Assembly: GCF_000280495.2 (NCBI RefSeq)
Contig: NZ_CP018016.1
Location: forward strand, 3,038,001 to 3,102,000
Source: Kosakonia radicincitans DSM 16656
GTDB taxonomy: Bacteria; Pseudomonadota; Gammaproteobacteria; Enterobacterales; Enterobacteriaceae
Reading direction: 5' to 3'
DNA length: 64,000 nt
This document shows positions 46,628 through 55,807 of the stretch, piece by piece; within the stretch, counting starts at the first letter, position 1; each line of letters begins with the position of its first letter. Under the pieces are notes generated by a model, which saw only the letters and a program-made list of their open reading frames with translations, made no database searches and was not told the DNA's origin. The translations under genes were made by a program, and so were the position numbers.

Positions 46628-47806
46628 ATGCAAAAACTCATCAACTCAGTGCAGAACTACGCCTGGGGAAGTAAAACTGCGTTAACGGATCTCTACGGCG
46701 TGGCGAATCCGCAAAACCTGCCGATGGCAGAGTTGTGGATGGGAGCGCACCCGAAGAGCAGCTCAAAAGTTCAGGACGCCAGCGGTCAGACCCGCGCGTT
46801 GCGTGACGTGATCGAGCAGGACAAAACCCGCCTGCTCGGCCAGGCAGTGGCAGAGCGTTTCGGCGAACTGCCGTTTTTATTTAAAGTGCTGTGCGCCGAC
46901 CAGCCGCTGTCGATTCAGGTTCATCCCAACAAGAAAAACTCAGAAATCGGCTTTGCCAAAGAGAACGCCGCAGGCATTCCGCTGGACGCGGCGGAACGTA
47001 ACTACAAAGATCCAAACCATAAGCCGGAACTGGTGTTCGCCCTGACGCCGTTCCTGGCCATGAATGCCTTTCGCGAGTTCTCCGACATAGTCTCTCTGCT
47101 GCAACCGGTCGCGGGCGCGCATCCGGCTATCGCCCACTTCTTGCAGGCGCCGGGCGCTGAGAGATTGAGCGAGCTGTTTGCCGCGCTGCTCAACATGCAG
47201 GGTGACGAAAAATCCCGCGCGCTGGCGGTGCTGAAATCCGTGCTGGAAGAAAAACAGGGTGAGCCGTGGCAGACGATCCGCACGATTGCTGAATTCTACC
47301 CCGATGACAGCGGCCTCTTCTCTCCACTGCTGCTCAACGTAGTGAAACTGAATCCAGGCGAAGCGATGTTTCTGTTCGCCGAAACGCCGCATGCCTATCT
47401 GCAAGGCGTGGCGCTGGAAGTGATGGCGAACTCTGATAACGTTCTGCGCGCCGGATTAACGCCGAAATACATCGATATTCCGGAACTGGTGGCGAACGTC
47501 AAATTCACACCGAAACCAGCCGCAACGCTGCTCACCGAACCGGTGCGCCAGGGCGCGGAGCTGGATTTCCCAATCCCGGTTGATGATTTTGCGTTCTCGC
47601 TTCACGATCTCTCCGCCGCTGAAACCACGCTGGCGCAGCAGAGTGCGGCGATTGTCTTTTGCGTCGAAGGCGAAGCGGTGCTCAGCAAAGGCAGTGACCG
47701 TCTGGTACTGAAACCTGGCGAGTCGGCATTCATTGCTGCTGATGAGTCGCCAGTGGCCGTCCGCGGCACCGGGAGAGTGGCGCGCGTGTTCAATAAAAAC
47801 AACTAA
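46628..47806 (+). CDS. manA: ManA, mannose-6-phosphate isomerase
   Basis: A 392-residue type I phosphomannose isomerase, interconverting mannose 6-phosphate and fructose 6-phosphate. Zinc ligands are in LCADQPLSIQVHPNK (Gln, His), KPELVFAL (Glu) and the later ETPHAYLQG (His) segment, which follows the catalytic Arg region. ATG at 46628 was chosen over a TTG two codons upstream because MQKLINSVQNYAWGSK is the E. coli start. It is divergent from fumA, as in E. coli. Confidence 0.97.
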   Translation: MQKLINSVQNYAWGSKTALTDLYGVANPQNLPMAELWMGAHPKSSSKVQDASGQTRALRDVIEQDKTRLLGQAVAERFGELPFLFKVLCADQPLSIQVHPNKKNSEIGFAKENAAGIPLDAAERNYKDPNHKPELVFALTPFLAMNAFREFSDIVSLLQPVAGAHPAIAHFLQAPGAERLSELFAALLNMQGDEKSRALAVLKSVLEEKQGEPWQTIRTIAEFYPDDSGLFSPLLLNVVKLNPGEAMFLFAETPHAYLQGVALEVMANSDNVLRAGLTPKYIDIPELVANVKFTPKPAATLLTEPVRQGAELDFPIPVDDFAFSLHDLSAAETTLAQQSAAIVFCVEGEAVLSKGSDRLVLKPGESAFIAADESPVAVRGTGRVARVFNKNN

Positions 47807-47907
47807 GTTACTGAACTTTTTAATAAGGGTTGCTAAGCTTGCTGTAACCTATTTCGACAGTCCAGGCGGCCACCACCGCCTGGTTTCATTTTTTATGGAT
47901 AAACACT

Positions 47908-49446
47908 ATGAAAAAAACGTTGCTTGCCGCAGGGATCATTGTTGCACTGGGTGTCGTCTGGACCGGCGGTGCCTGGTACACGGGAAAACAGCTTGAAAGC
48001 CGTCTGGCGGAGATAGTGAACGACGCCAATGCGCAGATTAAGCACAACGCGCCGGAGGCCAACGTGGAGCTTTCCGCGCAGGATTATCAGCGCGGCCTCT
48101 TCTCCAGCCATTTTACGCTGCATATCAAGCCAGTTGATGGCGCCACCAATACCTGGCTGAAACCGGGCCAGAACATTGTTCTGCAAGAAACCGTCGATCA
48201 TGGCCCCTTCCCGCTGGCGCAGCTTAAGTCGTTCAGCCTGGCCCCGGCAATGGCCTCTGTGCATACGCAACTGGTTAATAACGATGTCACCAAAGCACTG
48301 TTCGACATCGCCAAAGGGGAATCGCCGTTCTATGCCGAAACCCGCATTGGCTACAGCGGCGATACGCGCAGCGATATCACCCTGCTCCCGCTCAGCTCTG
48401 AAAAAGAGGGCGAGAAAGTCGCCTTCAGCGGTGGCCAGTTCCGTTTCAGCGCGGACAAAGATGGCAACGTGCTCACCCTGAGCGGAGAGGCGCAGAGCGG
48501 GCTGGTTGATGCTGTGAATGAGTACGGACAGCGCGTGCAACTGTCGTTTAACCAACTGAAAACCGATGGCAAAAGCGAAATCGCAGCTTTTGATGAGCGC
48601 ACCGGTAGCCAGAAACTCTCACTCGATAAACTCTCTATTTCGGTGGAAAACAAAGAGCTGGCCGTGCTGGAAGGCATGAACTTAACGGCTAAATCCGACG
48701 TGGCGGATGACAAGAAAAACATCAACAGCCAGCTCGATTACACCCTTAATAGCCTGAAAGTTCAGGGCCAGGATCTGGGCAGCGGCAACCTGACGCTAAA
48801 AGTGGGCCAGATCGACGGCCAGGCGTGGCATCAGTTCAGCGAGCAGTACAATGCGCAGACGCGCGCGCTGATGGCGCAGCCGGAAGTGGTGCAGAACCCG
48901 GAACTCTACCAGCAAAAAGCGACGGAAGCCTTCCTCAATGCTGTACCGCTGCTGCTGAAAGGTGAACCGGTGATTACCGTTGCGCCGTTAAGCTGGAAAA
49001 ATGCCAAAGGCGAAGCCACCTTCAATCTGTCACTGTTCCTGAAAGATCCTTCCACCGCCACCGGCGCGCCGCAAACGCTGGCCGACGAAGTGGATCGCAC
49101 GGTGAAATCGCTGGATGGCAAGCTGCTGATCCCGGTGGAGATGGCCACCGAACTGATGACCCAGGTCGCGAAACTGGAAGGTTATCAGCAGGACGAAGCA
49201 GCAAAACTGGCTAACCAGCAAGTTAAAGGGCTGGCGGCGATGGGCCAGATGTTCCGTATCACCACGCTTGAGAACAACAATATTCTCACCAGCCTGCAAT
49301 ACGCGAACGGTCAGGTGACGCTGAATGGCGAAAAAATGCCGCTCGAAGAGTTTGTCGGTATGTTTGGTCTGCCGTCGCTTCAGCCCGCACAGCCGGACAA
49401 CGCCGTGCCTCCGGTGCCGGAAGTACCGGCAGCGCCGCAGCAGTAA
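47908..49446 (+). CDS. ydgA: YdgA, DUF945 family protein
   Basis: A 512-residue protein with a signal anchor (about 4-24), then a periplasmic DUF945 domain to about 480 with repeated beta-strand patterns, and a short C-terminal tail rich in Pro. Its function is unknown; DUF945 proteins resemble AsmA-like or lipid-contacting envelope proteins in gross build, but this is not shown. It follows manA by about 100 bases, as in E. coli. In E. coli uidC comes next; here the uid genes are absent. Confidence 0.9.
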   Translation: MKKTLLAAGIIVALGVVWTGGAWYTGKQLESRLAEIVNDANAQIKHNAPEANVELSAQDYQRGLFSSHFTLHIKPVDGATNTWLKPGQNIVLQETVDHGPFPLAQLKSFSLAPAMASVHTQLVNNDVTKALFDIAKGESPFYAETRIGYSGDTRSDITLLPLSSEKEGEKVAFSGGQFRFSADKDGNVLTLSGEAQSGLVDAVNEYGQRVQLSFNQLKTDGKSEIAAFDERTGSQKLSLDKLSISVENKELAVLEGMNLTAKSDVADDKKNINSQLDYTLNSLKVQGQDLGSGNLTLKVGQIDGQAWHQFSEQYNAQTRALMAQPEVVQNPELYQQKATEAFLNAVPLLLKGEPVITVAPLSWKNAKGEATFNLSLFLKDPSTATGAPQTLADEVDRTVKSLDGKLLIPVEMATELMTQVAKLEGYQQDEAAKLANQQVKGLAAMGQMFRITTLENNNILTSLQYANGQVTLNGEKMPLEEFVGMFGLPSLQPAQPDNAVPPVPEVPAAPQQ

Positions 49447-49451
49447 TCTCT

Positions 49452-49479
49452 AACCCCTCTGCGGAGGGGTTAATTTTTT
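49452..49479 (+). terminator. Terminator after ydgA
   Basis: AACCCCTC and GAGGGGTT form a perfect eight-base stem with loop TGCG, then AA and six T. Confidence 0.9.
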
Positions 49480-49591
49480 GCCAGACAGCAACGCACCTCT
49501 CAGCATCAGCGTGTACAACTCATACAACTCGGTGATATATATACGCAATATATTTCAGTTCCCTCCCATACCGCTGATTTTGTGAGGCTGA

Positions 49592-49858
49592 ATGCGTAAA
49601 ATGGCGTATGAAGATCTTGTCGATACGGTGCTGAAAGACGCCGTTATGGCATTGCTGGCGTCAGAGAGTAAGATCTCTTTCGCCACGCTTGTGCAGCAAC
49701 TCCAGCAGCATCTGCAGGAGGCGTGCGATGATGAACGACACCACGCGCTTCAGGCGGCTATCCGTGCCGTCTACCTCTACCAGAGCAGCAATACGCGCCA
49801 TACCAATCCGTTTCCGTTAACCGGGCTTTCAGCGCGGAATAATCTGCCCAGACATTAA
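49592..49858 (+). CDS. YmgA-like small regulator
   Basis: An 88-residue acidic-basic helical protein. The core AVMALLASESKISFATLVQQ then LQQHLQEACDDERHHALQAA resembles the core of E. coli YmgA (AVLQILRMKINFSLQTLIKQ and on). YmgA, YcgZ, AriR and YmgC form a family of small proteins, induced in E. coli by blue light and cold through BluR, that act on the Rcs pathway and biofilm. GTGAGG lies before ATG 49592; a second ATG three codons on is possible. It is convergent with the AriR-like gene. Confidence 0.6.
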   Translation: MRKMAYEDLVDTVLKDAVMALLASESKISFATLVQQLQQHLQEACDDERHHALQAAIRAVYLYQSSNTRHTNPFPLTGLSARNNLPRH

Positions 49859-49867
49859 CCCTGCGGG

Positions 49868-49898
49868 CAAAAAAACGCCTTCGCGACAGGCGAAGGCG
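49868..49898 (-). terminator. Terminator of the AriR-like gene
   Basis: CGCCTTCG and CGAAGGCG form an eight-base stem; on the minus strand it is followed by seven T. It stands about 20 bases after the AriR-like stop. Confidence 0.85.
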
Positions 49899-49920
49899 AA
49901 TCGAGGACACATTTTTTTGA

Positions 49921-50169
49921 TTACAGATCGTCGGGCGTTTTCTGCACGACCAGCTCTAATGCATTGCGATAGATATCCTGTCTGACCACATCATCTTCTG
50001 TTTCCAGCAGCCCGATCAGCGCCAGAATCAGATGCTTATTACTGACCTCTACATTCTTTAACTGCAGGTTATGCATGATCTCGTGGATTATTTCCTTTTC
50101 CGCTTCATAAGTGCGCGCATCTGTTCCGAAATACGCATTAAGTTGCTCTTCTGTGGTTGTCGTCTGCAT
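49921..50169 (-). CDS. AriR/YmgB-like biofilm and acid-resistance regulator
   Basis: An 82-residue all-helical protein of the AriR (YmgB) family: EIIHEIMHNLQLKNVEVSNK then LILALIGLLETEDDVVRQDI and a C-terminus ELVVQKTPDDL, close in pattern to E. coli AriR ([28 protein letters not shown]). AriR dimers affect biofilm, acid resistance and the Rcs system. The frame is open further upstream, but ATG at 50169 gives the usual length. It takes the place of the E. coli uid genes together with the YmgA-like gene. Confidence 0.8.
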   Translation of the reverse strand: MQTTTTEEQLNAYFGTDARTYEAEKEIIHEIMHNLQLKNVEVSNKHLILALIGLLETEDDVVRQDIYRNALELVVQKTPDDL

Positions 50170-50420
50170 AGTAATCCTGAATAAAAAAGAGAGCCCGGCC
50201 TCCACGGTATGGCGGGAGGGTTTTGATTCGACAATAAAAAATAGTCACGCTTTTTCACCTGTGCAACTTAATTACATAACAATTTTTTATCTATTTCCCC
50301 TGGCGACATTTTTTACCGGCATAAACTCCACACGCCAGAATTTGAAAACCGTTGCGCTTAGAGCTTCTGCGCCACGGCGTCTATAAATGAATGAGTTTTT
50401 TTGACCAGCAGGAGGAAAGA

Positions 50421-50862
50421 ATGCCAGTAGTGGTGATTACCGGAGGGACAGCAGGTGTGGGGCGCGCAACGCAATAAACTGGGTAAAAAAGCCCGTCCGG
50501 TGGCACCTGTTTTCCAGCCGGAGACGGCCGCACGCGACATCTATCGGGCCAGCCAGCGGCGCGTGCACGAAGTCTGGCTGGGCAGTTCCAGTATTCAGTC
50601 CATTGCCGGGAACATGCTTTTCCCCGCCCTTTTTGATCGTCTTCTGGCGAAAAAGGCCTGGGGCGGCCAAACGGAAGAACAACCGCTATCGGCAACCGCC
50701 GATTACCTGGATGCGCCGGTTGATGACCTGCATCATGCGCTCGGCCGCTTTAGCGATGAGGCCAAAACACATACGCTGAGCGAAAGCGCCGATCTGCCCG
50801 GCAAAGTGGTTGTTACCCTGCCCGGCCTGCTGGCGTTAGGGCGTTTTATGCGTCGTCGCTGA
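50421..50862 (+). pseudogene. Short-chain dehydrogenase, internally deleted
   Basis: A strong GGAGGAAAG site and ATG at 50421 open PVVVITGGTAGVGRATQ, the N-terminal NAD(P)-binding TGxxxGxG motif of short-chain dehydrogenases, then a stop at once. In another frame from about 50475 runs a conserved-looking C-terminal part (ARPVAPVFQPETAARDIYRA and on, about 130 residues, ending LGRFMRRR). About 170-200 residues between them, including the catalytic Tyr-x3-Lys, are missing. A single internal deletion with frame loss explains it. Its end overlaps the convergent GH13 gene by 17 bases. Confidence 0.8.
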
Positions 50863-52489
50863 GGTCCGGATTTTTCACCACGCCGAACCAGCGGTAACCA
50901 TATCCGGCCAGTTCAATGTCGCGCGGATGGCGCGTGCAGTCCGTCGCTGAATAGGCTCTGTCGGCCAGGCATTCTGTTAGCTCAACATTGCCGAATGCGC
51001 GGAGATTTGCCGTCACACTCTGGCGGCAAAAATTCACCAGCATCAGTAAGCTCTCCCCATCTGCCTGATAAAACAGCCCCAGCACAGCGGGATTGCTGGT
51101 ATCCAGCACCTGATAATTGCCCGAGCCGATCTCCTTTAACCCCAGCCGGGTGCGCGCCATATCGCTGACGCGTCGCAGCAACGAGTTGGCCTGCAACTGC
51201 CCGGCACCAACATTGATTTTTTGGTAGCGAAAAGGACCGCTATCGACCGGCGAAACCAATAAACGGTCGGCATCCGCCGTTGAAAAACCGGCAGCATGCG
51301 TACCGGACCACTGCATCGGCGTACGGACAGCCTGACGTTCTGGCAAACGCAAATCATCCCCCATGCCGATCTCATCGCCGTAACGCATCACTGGCGTGCC
51401 GGGAAGCGAAAAGAGCACCGCGTGCGCCATCGCAATCCACGCGGTATCACCTTGCAGCATCGGCGCCAGCCGCCGCCGGATGCCGCGTTGATAAACTCTC
51501 ATCTCCTCATCTGGCGCAAACGCCGCCATCACCTCTTTCTTCTCTTCATCACTGAGACCGTCGAGATCCAGTTCGTCATGGTTACGTAGCCAGTTGGCGA
51601 AACAGGCGCGTAGCGGCGGTGCAGGGATTTCACGTAACGCATCCGCCAGCGGCGTGGCATTCTGCCGGGCGAGCGCCAGGAAGAAGTGTTTATTAATGTT
51701 GAAACTCAGCAACATATGCAGCCGATCATTGTTGCCGAAGTAGTCGGCATACTCATCAACAGCGACATCCACTTCCCCCAGCAGGATGGTTTCAGGCCTG
51801 CGCAACATGACAAAATCACGCAGATGGTTCAGAAGCCAGTAACCTTTATCAGCATCGCCACCACCGGCCTGCTTCACCATGTGCGATGCCGCATCAAGGC
51901 GGAAACCAGAGACGCCAAGCCGCAGCCAGAAAACGATAATGCGTTCGATCTCTTTAATCACCTGTGGGCACTGAAGATTCAAGTCGGGCTCGTGGCGATA
52001 AAACATGTGTCGGTAATACTGCTGCGCGGCCTCATCCCAGCTCCAGACGCTCTCTTCGACGCCGGGAAACATCGGATCATCATCCTCTTCTGGTGGCTCA
52101 TCAGCCCAAATGTAGTAGTCGCGATAAGGGGAGTGTTTATCCTGCCGGGCCGACTGAAACCAGACATGCTGATCGGAGGTATGCTGCAAGACAAGCTCAA
52201 TAATGACATGGATCCCCAGCTCTTCCGCCTCTTCCAGCAGTAAGACCATATCGGCGATATCGCCAAAACGCGGGTCAATTTGCAGGTGATCCTGCACATC
52301 GTACCCGCCATCAAGAAACGGAGTGAGATAAAAAGGTGTTAACCAGACGCCCGTCGCGCCCAGGCCGCGAATGTAATCCAGGCGGCGGCGAATACCCTGC
52401 AAATCACCGCAGCCATCGCCGTTCCCGTCCAGAAAAAAAGGGGTATCAATCTGATAGATGACAGCATTTTTATACCAATCACTTCGCAT
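50846..52489 (-). CDS. GH13 family protein, trehalose-synthase-like
   Basis: A 547-residue alpha-amylase-superfamily enzyme without signal peptide. After WYKNAVIYQIDTPFFLDGNG come the (beta/alpha)8 barrel motifs: GFRLDA with nucleophile Asp199, LLGEVD with acid/base Glu239 and WLRNHDELDL with Asp305. LRNHDEL is typical of trehalose synthases (maltose to trehalose), but specificity is not proven. In conserved region I the usual D-x3-NHTS reads ELVLQHTS (Glu98, Gln102), a double conservative change. ATG 52489 follows GGAGCGTTGG. It stands just before malX, divergently, where E. coli has malI, so a link with maltose-like sugars is possible. Confidence 0.85.
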   Translation of the reverse strand: MRSDWYKNAVIYQIDTPFFLDGNGDGCGDLQGIRRRLDYIRGLGATGVWLTPFYLTPFLDGGYDVQDHLQIDPRFGDIADMVLLLEEAEELGIHVIIELVLQHTSDQHVWFQSARQDKHSPYRDYYIWADEPPEEDDDPMFPGVEESVWSWDEAAQQYYRHMFYRHEPDLNLQCPQVIKEIERIIVFWLRLGVSGFRLDAASHMVKQAGGGDADKGYWLLNHLRDFVMLRRPETILLGEVDVAVDEYADYFGNNDRLHMLLSFNINKHFFLALARQNATPLADALREIPAPPLRACFANWLRNHDELDLDGLSDEEKKEVMAAFAPDEEMRVYQRGIRRRLAPMLQGDTAWIAMAHAVLFSLPGTPVMRYGDEIGMGDDLRLPERQAVRTPMQWSGTHAAGFSTADADRLLVSPVDSGPFRYQKINVGAGQLQANSLLRRVSDMARTRLGLKEIGSGNYQVLDTSNPAVLGLFYQADGESLLMLVNFCRQSVTANLRAFGNVELTECLADRAYSATDCTRHPRDIELAGYGYRWFGVVKNPDLSDDA

Positions 52490-52689
52490 CCAACGCTCCT
52501 CTTGCTGCTGTTCGCTTACAGAGTGAAGGATAGATGTTTTTCTCGCCCGACAGGCCGCAACAGCGCGGTATTCATGGAATCTGAAAAAAACAGGCAATCT
52601 GCGTTACGTGCGCCACATCGCACCAAAAATCGGAGAAATCTTTACCCTGTGCGCTTTCGGCTTTGGCCTTTGCGAACTAAGGATTAGTG

Positions 52690-54303
52690 ATGACGGTAAA
52701 AACCGCCCAGAAAATAACATTGTGGGAATTTTTTCAGCAATTAGGTAAGACATTTATGTTGCCGGTCGCCCTGCTCTCATTTTGCGGGATCATGCTTGGC
52801 ATCGGCAGTTCACTGAGCAGCCGCGATGTGATTACGCTCCTGCCATGGCTTGGACACCCGCTGTTGCAGGCAGTGTTTATCTGGATGAGCAAAATCGGCG
52901 CATTTGCCTTTACCTTCCTGCCGGTGATGTTCTGTATCGCCATCCCGCTGGGGCTGGCCCGTGAAGATAAAGGCGTTGCGGCGTTCTCCGGGTTTGTCGG
53001 TTATGCGGTAATGAATCTGGCGGTCAATTTCTGGCTGACGGCAAAAGGGGTTTTGCCCACCAGCGATGCGGCGCTTCTCAAAGCGCATAACGTGCAGAAT
53101 GTGCTGGGCATTCCCTCCATTGATACCGGCATCCTCGGCGCAGTGATTGCCGGGGTGATCATCTGGCGGCTGCATGAGCGCTTTCATACGCTGCGCCTGC
53201 CGGATGCACTGGCTTTCTTCGGCGGTACGCGTTCGGTACCGATTGTCACCAGCATTGTGATGGGCATGATTGGCCTGGTAATCCCGCTGGTCTGGCCGTG
53301 GTTTGCGCTGGGGATTAGCGGGCTTGGGCACATTATCGATCGCGCTGGCGAGTTCGGCCCGATGATTTTCGGCACCGGCGAGCGGCTGTTGCTCCCTTTC
53401 GGCCTGCAACACATTCTGGTCGCGCTGATTCGTTTTACCGAAGCGGGTGGCACCATGGATGTGTGCGGTCATACGGTCAGCGGCGCGTTAACCATTTTCC
53501 AGGCGCAGCTTGGCTGCCCGGAAACCCACGGTTTTGCCGAGAGCGCTACGCGTTTTCTGTCGCAGGGTAAAATGCCGGCTTTCCTCGGCGGCTTACCGGG
53601 CGCAGCGCTGGCAATGTATCACTGTGCCAGACCGGAAAATCGTCATAAAATTAAAGGCTTAATTATCTCCGGCGTGATTGCCTGTGTGGTCGGCGGCACC
53701 ACCGAACCGCTGGAGTTCCTGTTCCTGTTTGTCGCCCCGGCGCTCTATGTGCTCCATGCCCTGTTAACCGGTCTTGGTTTCACCGTGATGGCGGTGCTCG
53801 GCGTAACTATTGGCAACACGGACGGCAATATCATCGACTTTATCGTTTTCGGCATACTGCATGGCATGGCGACCAAATGGTATCTGGTGCCGGTCGTTGC
53901 CGCCGTATGGTTTGTGACGTATTACGCGCTGTTCCGTTTTGCTATCACCCGCTTCAACCTGAAAACACCGGGGCGCGAGATCGACACGGCCAGCGAGGCG
54001 AACAGCGTAACGACAAGTGCGCAGGGGCAATCGGGCTATAATGTCCCGGCTCTACTGAACGCGCTCGGAGGCGCAGAGAATATCGATTCGCTGGACAACT
54101 GCATCACCCGTTTACGTCTGGTGGTGAAGGATATGTCGCGCGTGGACGAGGCCGCCCTGAAAGCGAACCGGGCAATCGGCGTGATTAAAGTTAATCAACA
54201 TAACCTGCAAGTGGTGATTGGTACGCAGGTTCAGTCAGTGAAAGATGAGATGGTGCAGTTGATGCGCGCACCGCAGGCGGTAGCCCAGACGGAGGCAGGA
54301 TAA
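52690..54303 (+). CDS. malX: MalX, PTS glucose/maltose-type EIICB
   Basis: A 537-residue PTS permease: EIIC domain with about ten membrane helices (1-430) and a C-terminal EIIB domain with the phosphorylated Cys in SLDNCITRLRL (about residue 471). It can take up glucose and maltose in E. coli. Strong identity to E. coli MalX runs along the whole length, for example KMPAFLGGLPGAALAMYHCA. ATG at 52690 was chosen over GTG one codon upstream. The regulator MalI, divergent in E. coli, is absent, so control here is unknown. Confidence 0.95.
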   Translation: MTVKTAQKITLWEFFQQLGKTFMLPVALLSFCGIMLGIGSSLSSRDVITLLPWLGHPLLQAVFIWMSKIGAFAFTFLPVMFCIAIPLGLAREDKGVAAFSGFVGYAVMNLAVNFWLTAKGVLPTSDAALLKAHNVQNVLGIPSIDTGILGAVIAGVIIWRLHERFHTLRLPDALAFFGGTRSVPIVTSIVMGMIGLVIPLVWPWFALGISGLGHIIDRAGEFGPMIFGTGERLLLPFGLQHILVALIRFTEAGGTMDVCGHTVSGALTIFQAQLGCPETHGFAESATRFLSQGKMPAFLGGLPGAALAMYHCARPENRHKIKGLIISGVIACVVGGTTEPLEFLFLFVAPALYVLHALLTGLGFTVMAVLGVTIGNTDGNIIDFIVFGILHGMATKWYLVPVVAAVWFVTYYALFRFAITRFNLKTPGREIDTASEANSVTTSAQGQSGYNVPALLNALGGAENIDSLDNCITRLRLVVKDMSRVDEAALKANRAIGVIKVNQHNLQVVIGTQVQSVKDEMVQLMRAPQAVAQTEAG

Positions 54304-54304
54304 A

Positions 54305-55492
54305 ATGACAGACACAACCTCTTTCGATTTTGCCACCCCAATCGATCGCCACGGAACCTGGTGTACGCAGTGGGATTACGTTGCCGATCGTTTCGGCCAC
54401 GCCGATTTGCTGCCTTTTACCATCTCCGATATGGATTTCGCCACAGCACCCTGCGTCATTACCGCCATGCAGCAACGGCTGGCGCACGGCGTGCTGGGCT
54501 ACAGCCGCTGGAAAAATGACGATTTTCTCGGTGCGATTGAACACTGGCTGGCCAGCCGTTTTAACTGTCCGTCAGATCGGGAAACCTTTGTTTACGGCCC
54601 ATCAGTGATCTGGATGATCGCCGAGCAAATTCGGCAATGGTCGCAGCCTGGCGATGGCGTGGTGGTGCATACACCCGCCTATGATGCGTTCTACAAAGCG
54701 ATCGCAGGGAATCAGCGCCAGATGTTTTCCGTGCCACTGGAGCGTAACGATGCAGGCTGGTACTGCGATATGACGCGTCTGGAAGCGGTGTTAAGGCGCC
54801 CGGAAAGCAAAATTCTTCTCCTGTGCAGCCCACACAACCCAACCGGCAAGCTCTGGACACGGGAAGAACTGGAAACCATGGCCGCGCTGTGCGAGCGGCA
54901 TAACGTCAGGGTGATCAGCGATGAAATCCATATGGATATGGTCTGGAGCCAGCGTCCACATATCCCATGGCATACCGTGGCGCGCGGCCCGTGGGCGCTG
55001 TTTACCTCGGCGTCAAAAAGCTTCAATATCCCGGCGCTGACCGGCGCATGGGGAATGATTGGCGATGCGACGTCGCGCGAGAACTGGCTGGATGCACTGA
55101 AAAACAGTAATGGTCTCTCCTCACCGGCGGTGTTATCCGTGGTTGCGCATATTGCCGCTTACCGCCAGGGCGCGCCATGGCTGGATGCTCTGCGAACGTA
55201 TCTGCGCGCCAATCTGGAGTATATCGCCAGCCGGTTAAATCAGGCGTTCCCGTCGCTTAACTGGCACATCCCGGAATCAACCTATCTGGCGTGGATCGAT
55301 TTACGTCGCACTGGAGTGGACGACGATGCTCTGCAAAAGGCGCTGATTGAGGAGCAAAAAGTCGCCATTATGCGCGGCGATGTTTACGGCGCGGAAGGTC
55401 AGGGATTTATTCGTTTAAATGCCGGTTGCCCGCGAATAAAACTTGAGCGCGGCGTCGAAGGATTAATTGCCGCATTAACATCGCTAATGTGA
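54305..55492 (+). CDS. malY: MalY, PLP-dependent cystathionine beta-lyase / MalT modulator
   Basis: A 395-residue fold-type I aminotransferase-like protein. The PLP Lys is Lys238 in SASKSFNIPALTGAWG, with Asp206 in ISDEIHMD and Tyr in HTPAYDAF. E. coli MalY has beta C-S lyase activity and also binds and inhibits the maltose activator MalT. It starts two bases after malX ends, so the two are one operon. The N-terminus is a few residues longer than in E. coli. Confidence 0.95.
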   Translation: MTDTTSFDFATPIDRHGTWCTQWDYVADRFGHADLLPFTISDMDFATAPCVITAMQQRLAHGVLGYSRWKNDDFLGAIEHWLASRFNCPSDRETFVYGPSVIWMIAEQIRQWSQPGDGVVVHTPAYDAFYKAIAGNQRQMFSVPLERNDAGWYCDMTRLEAVLRRPESKILLLCSPHNPTGKLWTREELETMAALCERHNVRVISDEIHMDMVWSQRPHIPWHTVARGPWALFTSASKSFNIPALTGAWGMIGDATSRENWLDALKNSNGLSSPAVLSVVAHIAAYRQGAPWLDALRTYLRANLEYIASRLNQAFPSLNWHIPESTYLAWIDLRRTGVDDDALQKALIEEQKVAIMRGDVYGAEGQGFIRLNAGCPRIKLERGVEGLIAALTSLM

Positions 55493-55575
55493 TGTCTACG
55501 TTTGTCAGCACCAATGCTTTTTAGGCGGCTGAAGAGATTACGTTCACCGAACACCGATAATATCGGCCATTGCTC

Positions 55576-55606
55576 AAAACAGAGTCGCCTGCAGGCGGCT
55601 CTGTTT
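55576..55606 (+). terminator. Terminator after malXY
   Basis: AAAACAGAG-TCGCC and GGCGG-CTCTGTTTT form a long, nearly perfect stem with TGCA at the tip. It is symmetric enough to act both ways; the 315-base malY-add gap holds no gene. Confidence 0.8.
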
Positions 55607-55807
55607 TATCGCTAATAATCGCGGAATATTACCCAATGCTTCCGCTCAGGCAACTGACAGAAATGATAGTGGATCAACCATAAAATTGGGTTGTTATTCT
55701 CCGCGAAAGCCTTTTCATTCAGGGATTCATAAATTTAGCTGTATTTTTAATAGCTTATTGAGCTGTGGTATAATGGTATGCACTTTAGCAAAAATAAGAG
55801 TGCGACC

